Source: Armatimonadota bacterium (GTDB lineage: Bacteria; Armatimonadota; UBA5829; DTLH01). From it: a stretch of 56,984 nt of DNA. The position numbers were made by a program, and so were the translations under genes. The DNA is taken from positions 1 through 56,984 of the forward strand of contig JAKPFN010000055.1 of NCBI GenBank assembly GCA_029551395.1. Reading direction: 5' to 3'. Below the pieces are notes generated by a model. It did not search any database, had not been told where the DNA came from, and saw only the letters and a program-made list of their open reading frames with translations. Shown one piece after another: positions 33,381 through 42,949 of the stretch; the first letter of the stretch is position 1; each line of letters starts with the position of its first letter.

Positions 33381-35246
33381 ATGTTTGATTATAACCTGTT
33401 TATTTTAGGGCTTATTGGTCTTGCTGCTCTTCTATTCTGCACACAAGAAGCACAAGGCAGTGAGTCTTTACCACAAGTAAAGGTATCAACAAAACCTATG
33501 CACTCCGGGAAGATCAGCCCGTTGATCTACGGAGCGTTTATTGAACTGCTGGATGACCTGGTTCCGGGGATGTGGGCTGAAATGCTCAATGATCGCGGAT
33601 TTGATGGAATATTGAGGAACTCCAACTGGGTTTATCATACAGGAGAACCAACAATTTGCGACCGTAAATGGGACGAGAACCCCACTTGGACACTGGATGA
33701 AGAAAATCCGTTTAATGGCTCATATTCTGCCAGATTGACAGCAGCTAAGGATACTCCAGGAAGTCTGACACAGACTGGATTGGCGGTAACTGATGGACTG
33801 ACTTACCATTTCTCAGGTTATTTCCGAGCCAGTAATCCGAACATTCAGGCTGAAGTCATATTGAAGTTCAAATTACCAGATGGCAAATGGTTCATTCTAG
33901 GCTCTAAACAGCTTCCTGCACTAAAAGATACCTGGCACAAGGTTACATGCGACATCCCATGCAATGGGACGACTGACAGAGTAGTTTTCGAAATCAAAAC
34001 AACAGGTGAAGGCAGTGTCTGGGTGGATAAACTGTCCCTTATGCCGTCAGACAACATCAAAGGATGGAGAGCTGATGTAGTCAAGGTAGTAAAAGAGGCT
34101 AATCCGGCTCAAATCCGTTGGGGAGGCTGCATAGTCGATCCCGGTGGTTATCGTTGGAAGGACTGTATTGGCGATAGAGACCTCAGGACCTCATTTTTGA
34201 ACCCAACCTGGGGCAGGCTCGATTCGAATGATGTTGGAATAGATGAGTTTCTGCAGTTTTGCGAATTAGTAGACGCAGAACCATTGGTTTGCGTCAGTTT
34301 TGCTGATGGGCCGGAAAGCGCAGCAGACCTGATGCACTACTGCAACGACGATGCGAGCACCGAATGGGGTCAAAAGCGTGCCGCAAATGGCCATCCCGAG
34401 CCTTATAACGTAAAATACTGGCAAATCGGAAATGAGCTGGGGCGGCCTGAGTATGTTGCTGGTTGCGTAGAATTCTGCAAACTCATGAGATCAGTTGATC
34501 CTGATATCGTTATTCTGGCATCGTATCCATCTCAGAACATCCTGGAGCAGGCAGGGCAGTATCTTGATTATGTATGCCCGCATCACTACTCAGGCGATCT
34601 GGAATGGTGCAAGAAAAGTATAGAAGACAGTTTAGAATTGATACGCAAGATTGTTCCTGACAGAAACGTAAAAATCGGAATCACTGAATGGAACGTCACC
34701 GCAGGAGATTGGGGAATAGTAAGAGCCAGGATTGCTTCCCTGGGATGGGCACTGAAGAATGCTGAGTATCTGAACTTCCTTCATCGCTACTCAAATGTTG
34801 TCGATATTGCAAACAGGTCAAACCTTACAAACAGTTTCTACAGCGGTATGATCCAGACCAGACCGGATGGAGTTCTAAAAACGCCTGCTTACTACGTTAT
34901 GAAGCTTTATGCTGACCATACAAAGCCAATTCCACTACCAGTTTCTGGCACTCCTGAAGGACTGGATATTTCAGCCTGCAGATCGGAAGATGGCAGAGAA
35001 CTATGTTTATTCGCGGTCAATACAAGCGCAGAACCTGTGGAATTCGAGCTTGACCTGAGTGAGTTCGGCTCTGGAATACAGCCTGTTGAGAGCGAAATTG
35101 TTTGCGATACCGCAGACCAGCGCCAGTACGACCTGATGAACCATTGGACTGCTCCTGAACGTGTTAAAACAGTGAGTTTTACGGTGCAGAGCAATAAGAT
35201 TATTGTGCCTGCATATTCAGCAGCGGCTATTGAGTATAGTAAATAA
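33381..35246 (+). CDS. secreted GH51-type alpha-L-arabinofuranosidase with inserted carbohydrate-binding domain
   Basis: The ATG at 33381 follows GGAGG by six bases and opens a signal peptide ending near EAQG, so this 621-residue enzyme is exported, unlike the GH51 at 22040. After a first catalytic segment (IYGAFIELLDD) a CBM4/9-like beta-sandwich is inserted (about 80-222), then the barrel continues with IRWGGC (about 245), acid/base Glu in WQIGNELG (E352) and nucleophile Glu in GITEWNV (E436). The insertion resembles eukaryote-like and Bacteroidetes GH51 enzymes. It should trim arabinose from polymer outside the cytoplasm. Confidence 0.9.
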   Translation: MFDYNLFILGLIGLAALLFCTQEAQGSESLPQVKVSTKPMHSGKISPLIYGAFIELLDDLVPGMWAEMLNDRGFDGILRNSNWVYHTGEPTICDRKWDENPTWTLDEENPFNGSYSARLTAAKDTPGSLTQTGLAVTDGLTYHFSGYFRASNPNIQAEVILKFKLPDGKWFILGSKQLPALKDTWHKVTCDIPCNGTTDRVVFEIKTTGEGSVWVDKLSLMPSDNIKGWRADVVKVVKEANPAQIRWGGCIVDPGGYRWKDCIGDRDLRTSFLNPTWGRLDSNDVGIDEFLQFCELVDAEPLVCVSFADGPESAADLMHYCNDDASTEWGQKRAANGHPEPYNVKYWQIGNELGRPEYVAGCVEFCKLMRSVDPDIVILASYPSQNILEQAGQYLDYVCPHHYSGDLEWCKKSIEDSLELIRKIVPDRNVKIGITEWNVTAGDWGIVRARIASLGWALKNAEYLNFLHRYSNVVDIANRSNLTNSFYSGMIQTRPDGVLKTPAYYVMKLYADHTKPIPLPVSGTPEGLDISACRSEDGRELCLFAVNTSAEPVEFELDLSEFGSGIQPVESEIVCDTADQRQYDLMNHWTAPERVKTVSFTVQSNKIIVPAYSAAAIEYSK

Positions 35247-35283
35247 GTTAAGCCCGGGAGATAGGGGTCTCCCGGGCTTAACT
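35246..35283. terminator. very strong hairpin after GH51
   Basis: A perfect 16-bp stem with a six-base loop (35246-35261 and 35268-35283, core AAGCCCGGGAGA) begins at the last base of the GH51 stop. No T-run follows on the plus strand; the minus side is T-rich. It may end transcripts from both directions. Confidence 0.7.
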
Positions 35284-35284
35284 A

Positions 35285-35495
35285 TGGCTGTGATCTCCAC
35301 GGTTGGCAGTATCAGAACACTGACCGAACCGTAGCCAGTTAGGAGATCTAGCCAAAACGAAGGGTTTCAGGGAACAACCCCTTTCGGCCCCTTCCTAAGT
35401 TACCTGGGAACAGGCATGCTCCAGCCCATTCTGCAGGTTGACAGTCTCCGGTGCTACGTGGGTGTATGACGGGGTAAGTAACGCCGGAGACACAT
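35285..35495. ncRNA. candidate structured RNA of unknown class
   Basis: About 210 non-coding bases contain four hairpins in a row: GATCTCC/GGAGATC (35292-35348) with inner ACGGTT/AACCGT; CGAAGGG/CCCTTTCG (35358-35386); ACCTG/CAGGT (35402-35438); and GTCTCCGG/CCGGAGAC (35444-35491) extended by a second five-pair helix. I could not match it to 6S, RNase P, SRP or a known riboswitch. Strand is unsure; on the minus strand the 35246-35283 hairpin would terminate it. The next 450 bases up to the amidase gene are AT-rich with no gene, only a TACACGTGTA palindrome at 35670. Confidence 0.35.
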
Positions 35496-35944
35496 TCGAA
35501 TATATTAATGCTGATATCAGCAATATCCCTTTCACTGAACATCTATACCTGTTGAAACTAAATTACCACTACTTACCAGACTTGTATTCCATATCGATTG
35601 TTCCATTTCCTCCAAAAAAATGTTACACGCATAGCATGGCATATTTAGCCTCATTTCCAGTTGAACGGTTACACGTGTAGCAAATTGGAATAACATTCAC
35701 ATATTAGTAAATACCTTTCATTAGACATTCTCATTGATACTACATAAGAAGGTTTGAAGGTTAGGATTACACTTGATATGAGTTGCTTGATATAGAGAAT
35801 CTTTTAGATAAACCAGCAGAAACACTCGATAATGGGTTGAAAAGAGGGTTCATTTTTACTCAACTACCTGGTAAAATTACGGATGAGCCATATTGATTTC
35901 CTGCGTCTTTTATAATTACACTAACAGTTTGGTGGTTCCGCATT

Positions 35945-37552
35945 ATGCGTTTTTTTGCAAGTTCATTCGTAATAACCCTCGTAATGTTGAGCTTTTCCCC
36001 CACCCTGATGGCGGCACCTCGTTATGCTCGTGTCGTTGTCGGCACCAGGGAAGTTCCGCTCTCGCTAAGAGCAGTTGTAGAGAATGGTGTGGTCTACGCA
36101 CCTGCTGATATTCTGAGGACTCTTGGCGCTGATTACGCAGCAGGCGACCATAAAGTAACTATCGCTTCAGACGATAAAGCAATAGAACTCAGTCTTAGCG
36201 AAAAAAATAAATCCCGGATGATCAGATTGGATGAGGCAGTAAAAGCTCTCAATGCTCAATTGACTTGGGATGATGCAACATCTACTGCCAGAGTCCTGGC
36301 TAAATTGACAGCGGTAGAATTTTCCGATTCAAAACTGACTATACGAACATCACTGCCGGTTGCAGTAACATACGACCGGCTTTGGGCTCCGGCTAATGGG
36401 GCTGGATGGCGAATTTCTGTTGATCTGGCCGGTACCGTGCTTGCTACAGACTCGAAAAGCTATCCGGTTCAGGACAGTGTGGTAAAACAGATCAGGCTTG
36501 GACAGTTCAATGAGGATACAGCCAGAGTTGTGCTGGATATCAGCAATAAAACCGGGTATCAGGTATTGACCAAAGAGCCAAGCCGGGAAATAAAAGTTGC
36601 CATAGGTACATCAGAACCTAAAGAAAGTCAGAAGACTGGAAATACTACTCCTGTAACACCGGTCAATATAACTAATGTTAAGGTAGACCCAGATGGTGAT
36701 TCCAGAATACGGGTGCGTATATGGACCTCAGGAAAAGCTACATTCTCTACAAGTATGTTGTCTAATCCTTCGCGTGTAGTGGTGGATATCCAAAAGGGCA
36801 ATATTGCCATGTCTAAAGAAGATATGGAGCTCGACCACCCAATTTTAAAAAGAGTCAGGTTCGGCCAGCAAGATAGCGCTTCCAGAATAGTTTTTGATGT
36901 ATCCCGCTATGTATTAGTTGCTGGAGATGCTGATCCAAACGGAATCAACCTCAGCCTGCAGTTACCAAAAGGTGCTGGAGGCAAACTTGCTGATAAGACC
37001 ATAGTAATTGATCCCGGACATGGAGGCAGAGATCCAGGAGCACAGCGGAATGGCGTGCAGGAAAAAACACTCAACCTGCAGATTTCGAATGCAATCAGAT
37101 ACGCACTGGAGCGCGAAGGCGCAAAAGTAATATTGACCAGATATGATGATCAGTTCCTTGAATTGTCTGATCGTCCGGCTGTTGCAGACCAGTACAGAGC
37201 GGACTTCTTTATAAGTGTCCACTGTAATGCAATGCCATCGCCCAATACAGCAACAGGCATCCAGACGCTCTATAGCAACAAATCCGGAAGTAACTATCTT
37301 CTGGCTGCTGCACTCCATAACCAGATAGTTAGATTAACCGGAATGAGCGATGGAAAAGTAAGGAACAGACCTGGTCTGATAGTGCTTAAACATGCAAACA
37401 TTCCCGCAGTCCTATTAGAGTGCGGGTTTATCGATAACGACAGAGATCGACAAAAACTCTGTGACCCGACATATCACAGAACTCTCGCACAAGCTGTTGT
37501 GGATGGTCTAAAGCATTATGTTGAGGGTACAACAGAATCAGAGGGCAATTGA
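35945..37552 (+). CDS. N-acetylmuramoyl-L-alanine amidase with AMIN domains
   Basis: The enzyme cleaves the bond between MurNAc and the stem peptide. The 535-residue protein has a signal peptide ending in LMAA, a copper-amine-oxidase-N-like domain (about 26-108), two AMIN domains that target peptidoglycan or the division site (about 115-220 and 243-345), and a C-terminal Amidase_3 domain (about 353-525). Zinc ligands are seen in DPGHGG (about 357), QEKTLNL (about 374) and SVHCN (about 424), and the catalytic Glu in LLECGFIDN (about 494). It is followed two bases later by the GerMN gene. Confidence 0.94.
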   Translation: MRFFASSFVITLVMLSFSPTLMAAPRYARVVVGTREVPLSLRAVVENGVVYAPADILRTLGADYAAGDHKVTIASDDKAIELSLSEKNKSRMIRLDEAVKALNAQLTWDDATSTARVLAKLTAVEFSDSKLTIRTSLPVAVTYDRLWAPANGAGWRISVDLAGTVLATDSKSYPVQDSVVKQIRLGQFNEDTARVVLDISNKTGYQVLTKEPSREIKVAIGTSEPKESQKTGNTTPVTPVNITNVKVDPDGDSRIRVRIWTSGKATFSTSMLSNPSRVVVDIQKGNIAMSKEDMELDHPILKRVRFGQQDSASRIVFDVSRYVLVAGDADPNGINLSLQLPKGAGGKLADKTIVIDPGHGGRDPGAQRNGVQEKTLNLQISNAIRYALEREGAKVILTRYDDQFLELSDRPAVADQYRADFFISVHCNAMPSPNTATGIQTLYSNKSGSNYLLAAALHNQIVRLTGMSDGKVRNRPGLIVLKHANIPAVLLECGFIDNDRDRQKLCDPTYHRTLAQAVVDGLKHYVEGTTESEGN

Positions 37553-37554
37553 AG

Positions 37555-38163
37555 ATGGGTAAAAAGAAAAAGTCATCAGCCGGCCCGCCGGTTGTCTTTA
37601 CAATAGCATTATTGATATTAGCCGCAATCGTTGGAGCTGGGATTTGGATGAACAGAAAACCACCAAAACAAACAGCTCCGCCTGTTCAATCTGAACGGCC
37701 GCATTCTGTTGCTGCTGTAACGGACAACCAAAGGATGCAGGTAAAGATATATGTATTGCAAATTACTGATGGTGATATAAAGCTGGTTCCTGAATCACAC
37801 TCGGTGTTACCTGGCGCTAATAAGCATAAAGCAGCGATAGATAAACTTCTTGCAACCAATAGAAAACCTGGCCCGTCAGAGAATCTAATACCGGCTGGCA
37901 CTAAACTGCGGTCGCTAAAGATTAGAAATAAAGTTGCTTATGCTGATTTCAGTAAAGAGATTATAGATAACTTCCCTGGCGGTTCTATGAGTGAGTCGCT
38001 GTTAGTTAACTCCATAGTCTTCACTTTAACTCAGTTCGAGGATGTAGATAAAGTTCAATTCCTTATTGATGGAAAGAAAGTAGAGTCCATAGGTGGTCAT
38101 CTGGATGCATCCCAGCCAATATCAGGCGATAAGACTTTACTTGGCAAGGGAGAATCAGAGTGA
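37555..38163 (+). CDS. GerMN-domain membrane-anchored protein
   Basis: The 202-residue protein has a basic N-terminus, one membrane helix (about 13-32), a Pro-rich linker and a GerMN domain (about 62-180) with the characteristic KIYVLQITDGDIKLVPES start, a helix followed by LIPAGTKLRSLKIRNKVAYADFSKE, and ESLLVNSIVFTLTQFEDVDKVQFLIDGKKVE. GerMN domains occur beside amidases and in GerM and LpqB, and are thought to aid peptidoglycan hydrolysis. ATG 37555 was preferred over TTG 37549. It lies between amidase and murI with a four-base overlap downstream. Confidence 0.9.
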   Translation: MGKKKKSSAGPPVVFTIALLILAAIVGAGIWMNRKPPKQTAPPVQSERPHSVAAVTDNQRMQVKIYVLQITDGDIKLVPESHSVLPGANKHKAAIDKLLATNRKPGPSENLIPAGTKLRSLKIRNKVAYADFSKEIIDNFPGGSMSESLLVNSIVFTLTQFEDVDKVQFLIDGKKVESIGGHLDASQPISGDKTLLGKGESE

Positions 38164-38987
38164 GAAATCCTATCGGAATGTTTGACTCCGGCCTCGGTGG
38201 ATTGACTGTGGCCGGTGAATTGTTACGCCAACTTCCCAATGAATCGATAATCTATTTTGCCGATACCGCACATGTTCCTTACGGCGAACGGCCTCTGGCA
38301 GAAATCGAGGAATTTGCACTTGGAATTACTCAGTTTTTAATCGAGCAAGGCGCTAAGGCGGTTGTCATGGCATGTAATATGTCTTCTGCAGCAGCGTTAT
38401 CGAGTGCCAGAGAGACATTCCCTGATATTCCAATACTTGGGGTTATTGGCCCAGGTTCACGTGCAGCAGTCGGTTCCGGCGCAAAGTCTATCGGAGTGCT
38501 CGCAACTACTGGAACGGTTAAAAGCGGCGCTTATTCCCGAATAATAAAAGAGCTGAACCCCGACTGCGAGGTATTAGAACAGCCATGTCCGCCATTTGTG
38601 CCGCTTGTCGAGGCCGGACTTGCAGAAAGTGAAGAAGCAGAAGTAGCCGTCAGGAGCTGTGTAGAACCGCTGTTAGCCAATGGCATCCAGGCGGTTGTTC
38701 TCGGCTGCACTCATTATCCCTTTTTACGTCCTGCAATCGCACGCACAGCGCCAAACGTGCAGATTATCGATCCTGCGGAGGAAACTGTGCGTGAACTACA
38801 TAATATACTTGAAGAACGTGGTATAACAGCACATAATGATGAAGCTGCTGAACATATCTTTTACGCAAGCGGTGATATGGACGGATTTGCCCGTCTGGGA
38901 AGCAGCTTCCTTGGCAAAGATATCAACCATGTCAGGCACGCACAGTGGGGAGTCGATTTGATGCCGCGTGCTAAGTCCAGAATTTGA
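38160..38987 (+). CDS. murI: glutamate racemase
   Basis: MurI makes D-glutamate for peptidoglycan. The 275-residue protein has the family motifs [10 protein letters not shown] near the N-terminus, the first catalytic Cys in [11 protein letters not shown] (about residue 75, where relatives usually have CNTAS) and the second in LGCTHYPFL (about 186). The GTG start overlaps the GerMN stop (GTGA) and has GGGAG upstream. The order GerMN, murI, rph, rdgB matches racE-gerM-rph-ysnA of Bacillus, apart from the GerMN/racemase swap. Confidence 0.96.
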   Translation: MRNPIGMFDSGLGGLTVAGELLRQLPNESIIYFADTAHVPYGERPLAEIEEFALGITQFLIEQGAKAVVMACNMSSAAALSSARETFPDIPILGVIGPGSRAAVGSGAKSIGVLATTGTVKSGAYSRIIKELNPDCEVLEQPCPPFVPLVEAGLAESEEAEVAVRSCVEPLLANGIQAVVLGCTHYPFLRPAIARTAPNVQIIDPAEETVRELHNILEERGITAHNDEAAEHIFYASGDMDGFARLGSSFLGKDINHVRHAQWGVDLMPRAKSRI

Positions 38988-39033
38988 TACAATAGCCATC
39001 GCTGATGCCAGTCTAGCTCAGAAAGGTGATGAT

Positions 39034-39759
39034 ATGATTCGATTAGATGGTCGGGCAACTGATCAACTCCGACCTGTAAAGATTACGAAAGACTACATTA
39101 AATACGCTGAAGGATCCTGCTTGATAGAGGTAGGTGACACTAAAGTCATCTGCACAGCATCGATTGAAGACAAGGTGCCTCCGTTCCGCAAAGGAAGTGG
39201 TTCCGGCTGGGTCAGCGCTGAATACGGGATGATTCCCCGCTCCTGTCAGACAAGGACTGCAAGAGAAGCCTCAAGAGGCGGCGCAGGCGGCAGGACTATG
39301 GAAATCCAGAGGCTTGTGGGACGAGCGATCAGGTCCGTAGTTGATCTGGATGCCCTTGGAGAGCGAACCATCTGGCTCGATTGCGACGTGATTCAGGCAG
39401 ATGGCGGCACTCGGACCGCATCAGTCACCGGAGCGTTTATTGCATTCGTTGAAGCTGCTAATGTACTAAAAAATGAGGGGATCGTCAAGAAAATCCCTAT
39501 CTCTGACGTTCTGGCAGCTATCAGTGTTGGCGTCGTCCAAAACGAGGAAATCCTGGACCTGACTTACGCTGAAGACTCGAATGCATCCGTTGATATGAAC
39601 ATCATTATGACCTCTGCAGGAAGATTCGTCGAGATTCAGGGCACGGCTGAAGGAATCCCATTCTCCCGGAACCGGCTTAACAGACTGCTCGATCTTGCTG
39701 AAAAAGGCATCAGTGAGCTTATAGTTATGGTTAAGGACTCACTTGCCGGCCGGTTATGA
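39034..39759 (+). CDS. rph: ribonuclease PH
   Basis: RNase PH trims the 3' end of tRNA precursors by phosphorolysis. The 241-residue protein starts MIRLDGR and contains the family blocks [73 protein letters not shown] and VEIQGTAEG. The ATG at 39034 follows AAAGGTGAT; the open frame runs further back into murI but those codons are not family-like. Its stop overlaps the rdgB start (ATGA). Confidence 0.97.
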   Translation: MIRLDGRATDQLRPVKITKDYIKYAEGSCLIEVGDTKVICTASIEDKVPPFRKGSGSGWVSAEYGMIPRSCQTRTAREASRGGAGGRTMEIQRLVGRAIRSVVDLDALGERTIWLDCDVIQADGGTRTASVTGAFIAFVEAANVLKNEGIVKKIPISDVLAAISVGVVQNEEILDLTYAEDSNASVDMNIIMTSAGRFVEIQGTAEGIPFSRNRLNRLLDLAEKGISELIVMVKDSLAGRL

Positions 39760-40349
39760 GGATACTTGTTATAGCGACCGGCAATCCTGGGAAAGCCAGA
39801 GAAATTTCCCGGATTCTCGCAGATTTGGATTTTGACATCCGCACGCTCAAGGATTATCCACCTATGCCTGAGCCTGAAGAGAATGCCGAAACCTTTGCAG
39901 GAAACGCCGAGATAAAAGCGCTTGCGGCAGCAAACCATACTGGAGAACTGGCAATAGCAGATGATTCAGGGCTGGTTGTCGATGCGCTTGATGGCGCTCC
40001 TGGTGTCTACTCCAGCAGGTTCGCCGGTGAAAACGCGACAGACGAAGAACGCAACGAGAAGGTTCTTCAACTGCTGAAAGATATCCCCGATGACCAGAGA
40101 ACAGCCCGCTTTGTTGCCGTCGCTGCCATTGCTGAACCTGGACGGATTATTGCCACTACAGAAGGCAAGGTAGAGGGAATCATCGCTCGTGAACCAAAAG
40201 GCTCGAACGGTTTTGGATACGACCCGATTTTCTATGTTCCAGAGTTTGGCAAGACAACAGCGGAGCTTTCATCTGAGCAAAAAGATGCAATCAGCCACAG
40301 AGGAGAGGCATTCAGAAAGGCTAAGGAGGTTCTTCGCAGCCTAGACTGA
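39756..40349 (+). CDS. rdgB: XTP/dITP diphosphatase (RdgB/HAM1)
   Basis: The enzyme removes non-canonical purine triphosphates (XTP, ITP, dITP) by releasing pyrophosphate. The 197-residue protein has the Ham1 signature: [12 protein letters not shown] at the N-terminus, [40 protein letters not shown] and [14 protein letters not shown], with SHRGEAFRK near the end. It overlaps rph by four bases and is translationally coupled. Confidence 0.97.
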   Translation: MRILVIATGNPGKAREISRILADLDFDIRTLKDYPPMPEPEENAETFAGNAEIKALAAANHTGELAIADDSGLVVDALDGAPGVYSSRFAGENATDEERNEKVLQLLKDIPDDQRTARFVAVAAIAEPGRIIATTEGKVEGIIAREPKGSNGFGYDPIFYVPEFGKTTAELSSEQKDAISHRGEAFRKAKEVLRSLD

Positions 40350-40429
40350 CAAGACGGAATATCTGCAGATGAGTATGGGTAGAACCAAAAGTAATCATTT
40401 AATTTTTGGAAAGATGAGGCGGCCAGGAC

Positions 40430-40624
40430 ATGGAACCAACTGACCCGAGAGTTAAGGAACTCGAAAAACTTGGATGGAAGTTCAGCTTCGACGAAAAACA
40501 GGGCTGGATAGTCCACGACCCTACAATGGAGGAATTTCCCGACTTTCGCGGTCAAGCCTGGGCACATCTCGATTCAGCCGTAAAAGCAGCAGAAGAAGCT
40601 GAAAAACGAGCCGGCAAAAGCTAA
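40430..40624 (+). CDS. small hypothetical protein, 64 residues
   Basis: A soluble, charged 64-residue protein with a likely strand-turn-strand core (LGWKFSFDEKQGWIVHDPT) and an Ala/Glu-rich C-terminal helix. No family is recognised. A purine-rich site (GATGAGGCGG) lies before the ATG. It is between rdgB and nagZ on the same strand, 80 bp after the former and 18 bp before the latter, so it may be in the same message. Confidence 0.6.
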   Translation: MEPTDPRVKELEKLGWKFSFDEKQGWIVHDPTMEEFPDFRGQAWAHLDSAVKAAEEAEKRAGKS

Positions 40625-40642
40625 CGTCAGTGTCGTAATACG

Positions 40643-42208
40643 ATGATGAACCTCACTCTTGAGCAGAAAATCGGGCAAATGCTGTGTTTTGGGTGGTCAG
40701 GTGAGACTGAAGAAGAAAACCTGACCTATTCAGCCCATGCGCGCGAACTCATCGAAGACATGCAGGTCGGCGGAGTGATTCTGATGGGTAGAAATGCCCA
40801 GCCTCCATACATTCAAACTGCTGAGACTATCAACCGGATGCAAAGTGCATCCAGACTGCCGCTTTTTGTTGTCACAGACCAGGAAGGTGGGATGGTTGCC
40901 CGGTTTGGAGAGCCGATGACGGTCTTCCCAAGCAACATGGCTATTGGCGCCACCCAATCCGTAGACTTTGCCCGTCAAGCCGCGCAGGCCACAGCAGAGG
41001 AACTGAAGGCCGTTGGCATTAACTTCGATTTCGCGCCTGCTGTAGATGTCAACAACAACCCGGACAATCCTATCATCGGCACCCGGAGCTTTGGGGAATC
41101 TCCCGAACTAGTCGGAAAGCTAGGAGCAGCGGCAGTCGAAGGCTATCAAAGTTCAGGAGTCATTGCCTGCGCCAAACATTTTCCTGGGCATGGTGATACG
41201 GCTGTCGATTCGCACCTTGCACTGCCAGTTGTGCCGTTCGAGAAAGAGCGGTTGTGGGAAATCGAGCTTGCGCCGTTCATGGAGGCTATCAAAGCAGGTG
41301 TGGACTCTATCATGACTACCCACATTATGTTCTCTGTATTCGACCAGGAACGGCCTGCGACACTTTCTCGTAAGATTGTAACAGACCTGCTTCGTGGGGA
41401 GATGGGTTTTAATGGTGTAGTGGTCACTGACTGCCTTGAAATGAAGGCAATCGCAGATAATTACGGGATTGGAGAAGCTGCGGTGCTTGCAGTCGAAGCT
41501 GGTGTCGATATTCTGCTCGCATGTCACACACTTTCGGCTCAAAGAGAGATCAGAAACGCCGTCATAAACGCTGTAAAGACCGGCAGAGTGCCGGAAAGCC
41601 GTATAGATGAGTCTCTGGAGCGTATTCTGGCGCTGAAACAAAAGTATCAGCTCGATGAACGGCGGTTTGCAGACACTCAAGAAGTTTTACAACGGTTGGG
41701 AACACCGGAACACAAGGAACTACAACGTAAAATCGCAGAATCGTCCATTACGGTGGTTAAAGACCAGGATCAACTCCTGCCGGTTGTGGTCTGCGGAAAG
41801 TGCAGCATACTAGTCACCGGGCTGCACAGGTCAGTCGAGCAGTTGGCAGAGGCGATAAGCGAGTACCACACCAGCATCAAGGCCATTCAAGCTGTTCAGG
41901 ACAACATCGATGAGGCTGTCAAAGCTGCTTACAGATCGGCTGCCGCAATAGTAGTAACCTGTCCTAAAGAGCCTTGGACGCAACCGATAAACGAAGCTGC
42001 TCAAGTAGAACTTGTAAAGCGGATTTATGCCACTGGAACGCCTACCGTGGTCATTGCAGTGCGGGAACCGTATGACCTGCGCCATTTTCCTGAGATTGGA
42101 ACATACGTCGCAACCTACGGATATATGAAAGTCCAACTGGAGTCAGCAGCCAAGCTGTTATTCGGTAAGATAAAACCTCACGGGCAATTGCCGGTAACTA
42201 TTCCCTGA
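40643..42208 (+). CDS. nagZ: beta-N-acetylhexosaminidase NagZ (GH3)
   Basis: NagZ removes GlcNAc from 1,6-anhydro-muropeptides during cell-wall recycling. The 521-residue protein has the GH3 barrel with VVTDQEGGMVARF, the KHFPGHGDT His-Asp dyad loop (about residue 173-181) typical of the N-acetylglucosaminidase branch, and the nucleophile Asp in VVTDCLEM (about 258). Unlike the short Gram-negative NagZ, it has a second C-terminal domain (about 350-521), as in Gram-positive-type enzymes. No signal peptide is seen. Ribosome-binding site is weak. The gene follows peptidoglycan-related genes. Confidence 0.9.
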   Translation: MMNLTLEQKIGQMLCFGWSGETEEENLTYSAHARELIEDMQVGGVILMGRNAQPPYIQTAETINRMQSASRLPLFVVTDQEGGMVARFGEPMTVFPSNMAIGATQSVDFARQAAQATAEELKAVGINFDFAPAVDVNNNPDNPIIGTRSFGESPELVGKLGAAAVEGYQSSGVIACAKHFPGHGDTAVDSHLALPVVPFEKERLWEIELAPFMEAIKAGVDSIMTTHIMFSVFDQERPATLSRKIVTDLLRGEMGFNGVVVTDCLEMKAIADNYGIGEAAVLAVEAGVDILLACHTLSAQREIRNAVINAVKTGRVPESRIDESLERILALKQKYQLDERRFADTQEVLQRLGTPEHKELQRKIAESSITVVKDQDQLLPVVVCGKCSILVTGLHRSVEQLAEAISEYHTSIKAIQAVQDNIDEAVKAAYRSAAAIVVTCPKEPWTQPINEAAQVELVKRIYATGTPTVVIAVREPYDLRHFPEIGTYVATYGYMKVQLESAAKLLFGKIKPHGQLPVTIP

Positions 42209-42217
42209 ATTTGCAAA

Positions 42218-42247
42218 GATGGGGTATGATAATGTCCACACCCCATC
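42218..42247 (+). terminator. hairpin after nagZ
   Basis: An 8-bp stem (42218-42225 with 42240-42247, GATGGGGT and complement) starts ten bases after the stop codon. It lacks a long T-run. Confidence 0.5.
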
Positions 42248-42304
42248 AACTATATGCTGTTCGATTGTATGACTGAGCCATTTGTTGTACGCGACTCCAC
42301 CTGC

Positions 42305-42949
42305 CTAATCTTCTCCGCCTTCTATCTCGACCTCATCCGGGTTCGCATGGCGAAGTATCTCCCGAGCACGTTCTGGAGGGATTTCCCCACCGAACTTCTC
42401 AGCCAGACTGATATCCTGCTCATCCGTAACCGAGGCCATAGCGCTTTCCAATTCACCCGGATGACGTTTTTCCTCATCGGGAGGAGTAGCCGCTTCCTCA
42501 CTGCCAACTTCCTCTACATGGAACCCCTTTGGCATTCGTGTCACAATAGGCACATCATAAATAATATCTCCTGCTTCTACCGAATGGATTTCTTCTATCT
42601 GGTCTTCTGCAACAACATCTTCATCATCCAGATTGGTAGTCAGTGCATCGTCATAATCGTCCATATAGTCAGTAGGCAGCAGATCCTCCTGGCTTTCCAC
42701 CCAGTCAATATCTATATCATCCTTGTCAGGCGTATCCATCAACTCTATGTCTGCATATGGATCCTTTTTACGCTTGGGATGAGGAAAAGTAAGCGCCTCA
42801 TCCACATCTATATCTTCCGGTATATCAAGGTCGATGTCGGCCGAATCTATATCTCGTGCAAAATGAGAACTGCCTTCGCTTCTTGCGTCAATCAGATCAT
42901 CCAACTGTTCGACCTCATCTTCATCGTGTCTCAATCTATCTTCAGGCAT
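42305..42949 (-). CDS. highly acidic, probably disordered protein
   Basis: The 214-residue protein is strongly enriched in Asp and Glu, with runs such as DIDIDW and DEDVVAEDQIEE, few aromatics and one Lys/Arg cluster (PKRKKD). A more ordered part near the C-terminus contains IIYDVPIVTRMPKGFHVEEVG, and a helix EIPPERAREILRHA. No family is recognised. The start is strongly supported by GGAGGTAATT before the ATG, which argues against the 264-codon frame on the opposite strand. It may be a DNA-mimic, chaperone-like or scaffold protein; this is a guess. Confidence 0.7.
   Translation of the reverse strand: MPEDRLRHDEDEVEQLDDLIDARSEGSSHFARDIDSADIDLDIPEDIDVDEALTFPHPKRKKDPYADIELMDTPDKDDIDIDWVESQEDLLPTDYMDDYDDALTTNLDDEDVVAEDQIEEIHSVEAGDIIYDVPIVTRMPKGFHVEEVGSEEAATPPDEEKRHPGELESAMASVTDEQDISLAEKFGGEIPPERAREILRHANPDEVEIEGGED

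Noticed and set aside
35285-35495. Cobalamin riboswitch
   Set aside because: GCCGGAGAC and AGGAGATCTAGCC only loosely resemble the B12 box, and the other conserved blocks are missing.
35285-35495. 6S, RNase P or SRP RNA
   Set aside because: The conserved RNase P GAGGAAAGTCC and SRP GGAAGGAAGCAGCC cores are absent, and the fold is several hairpins rather than the one long hairpin of 6S RNA.
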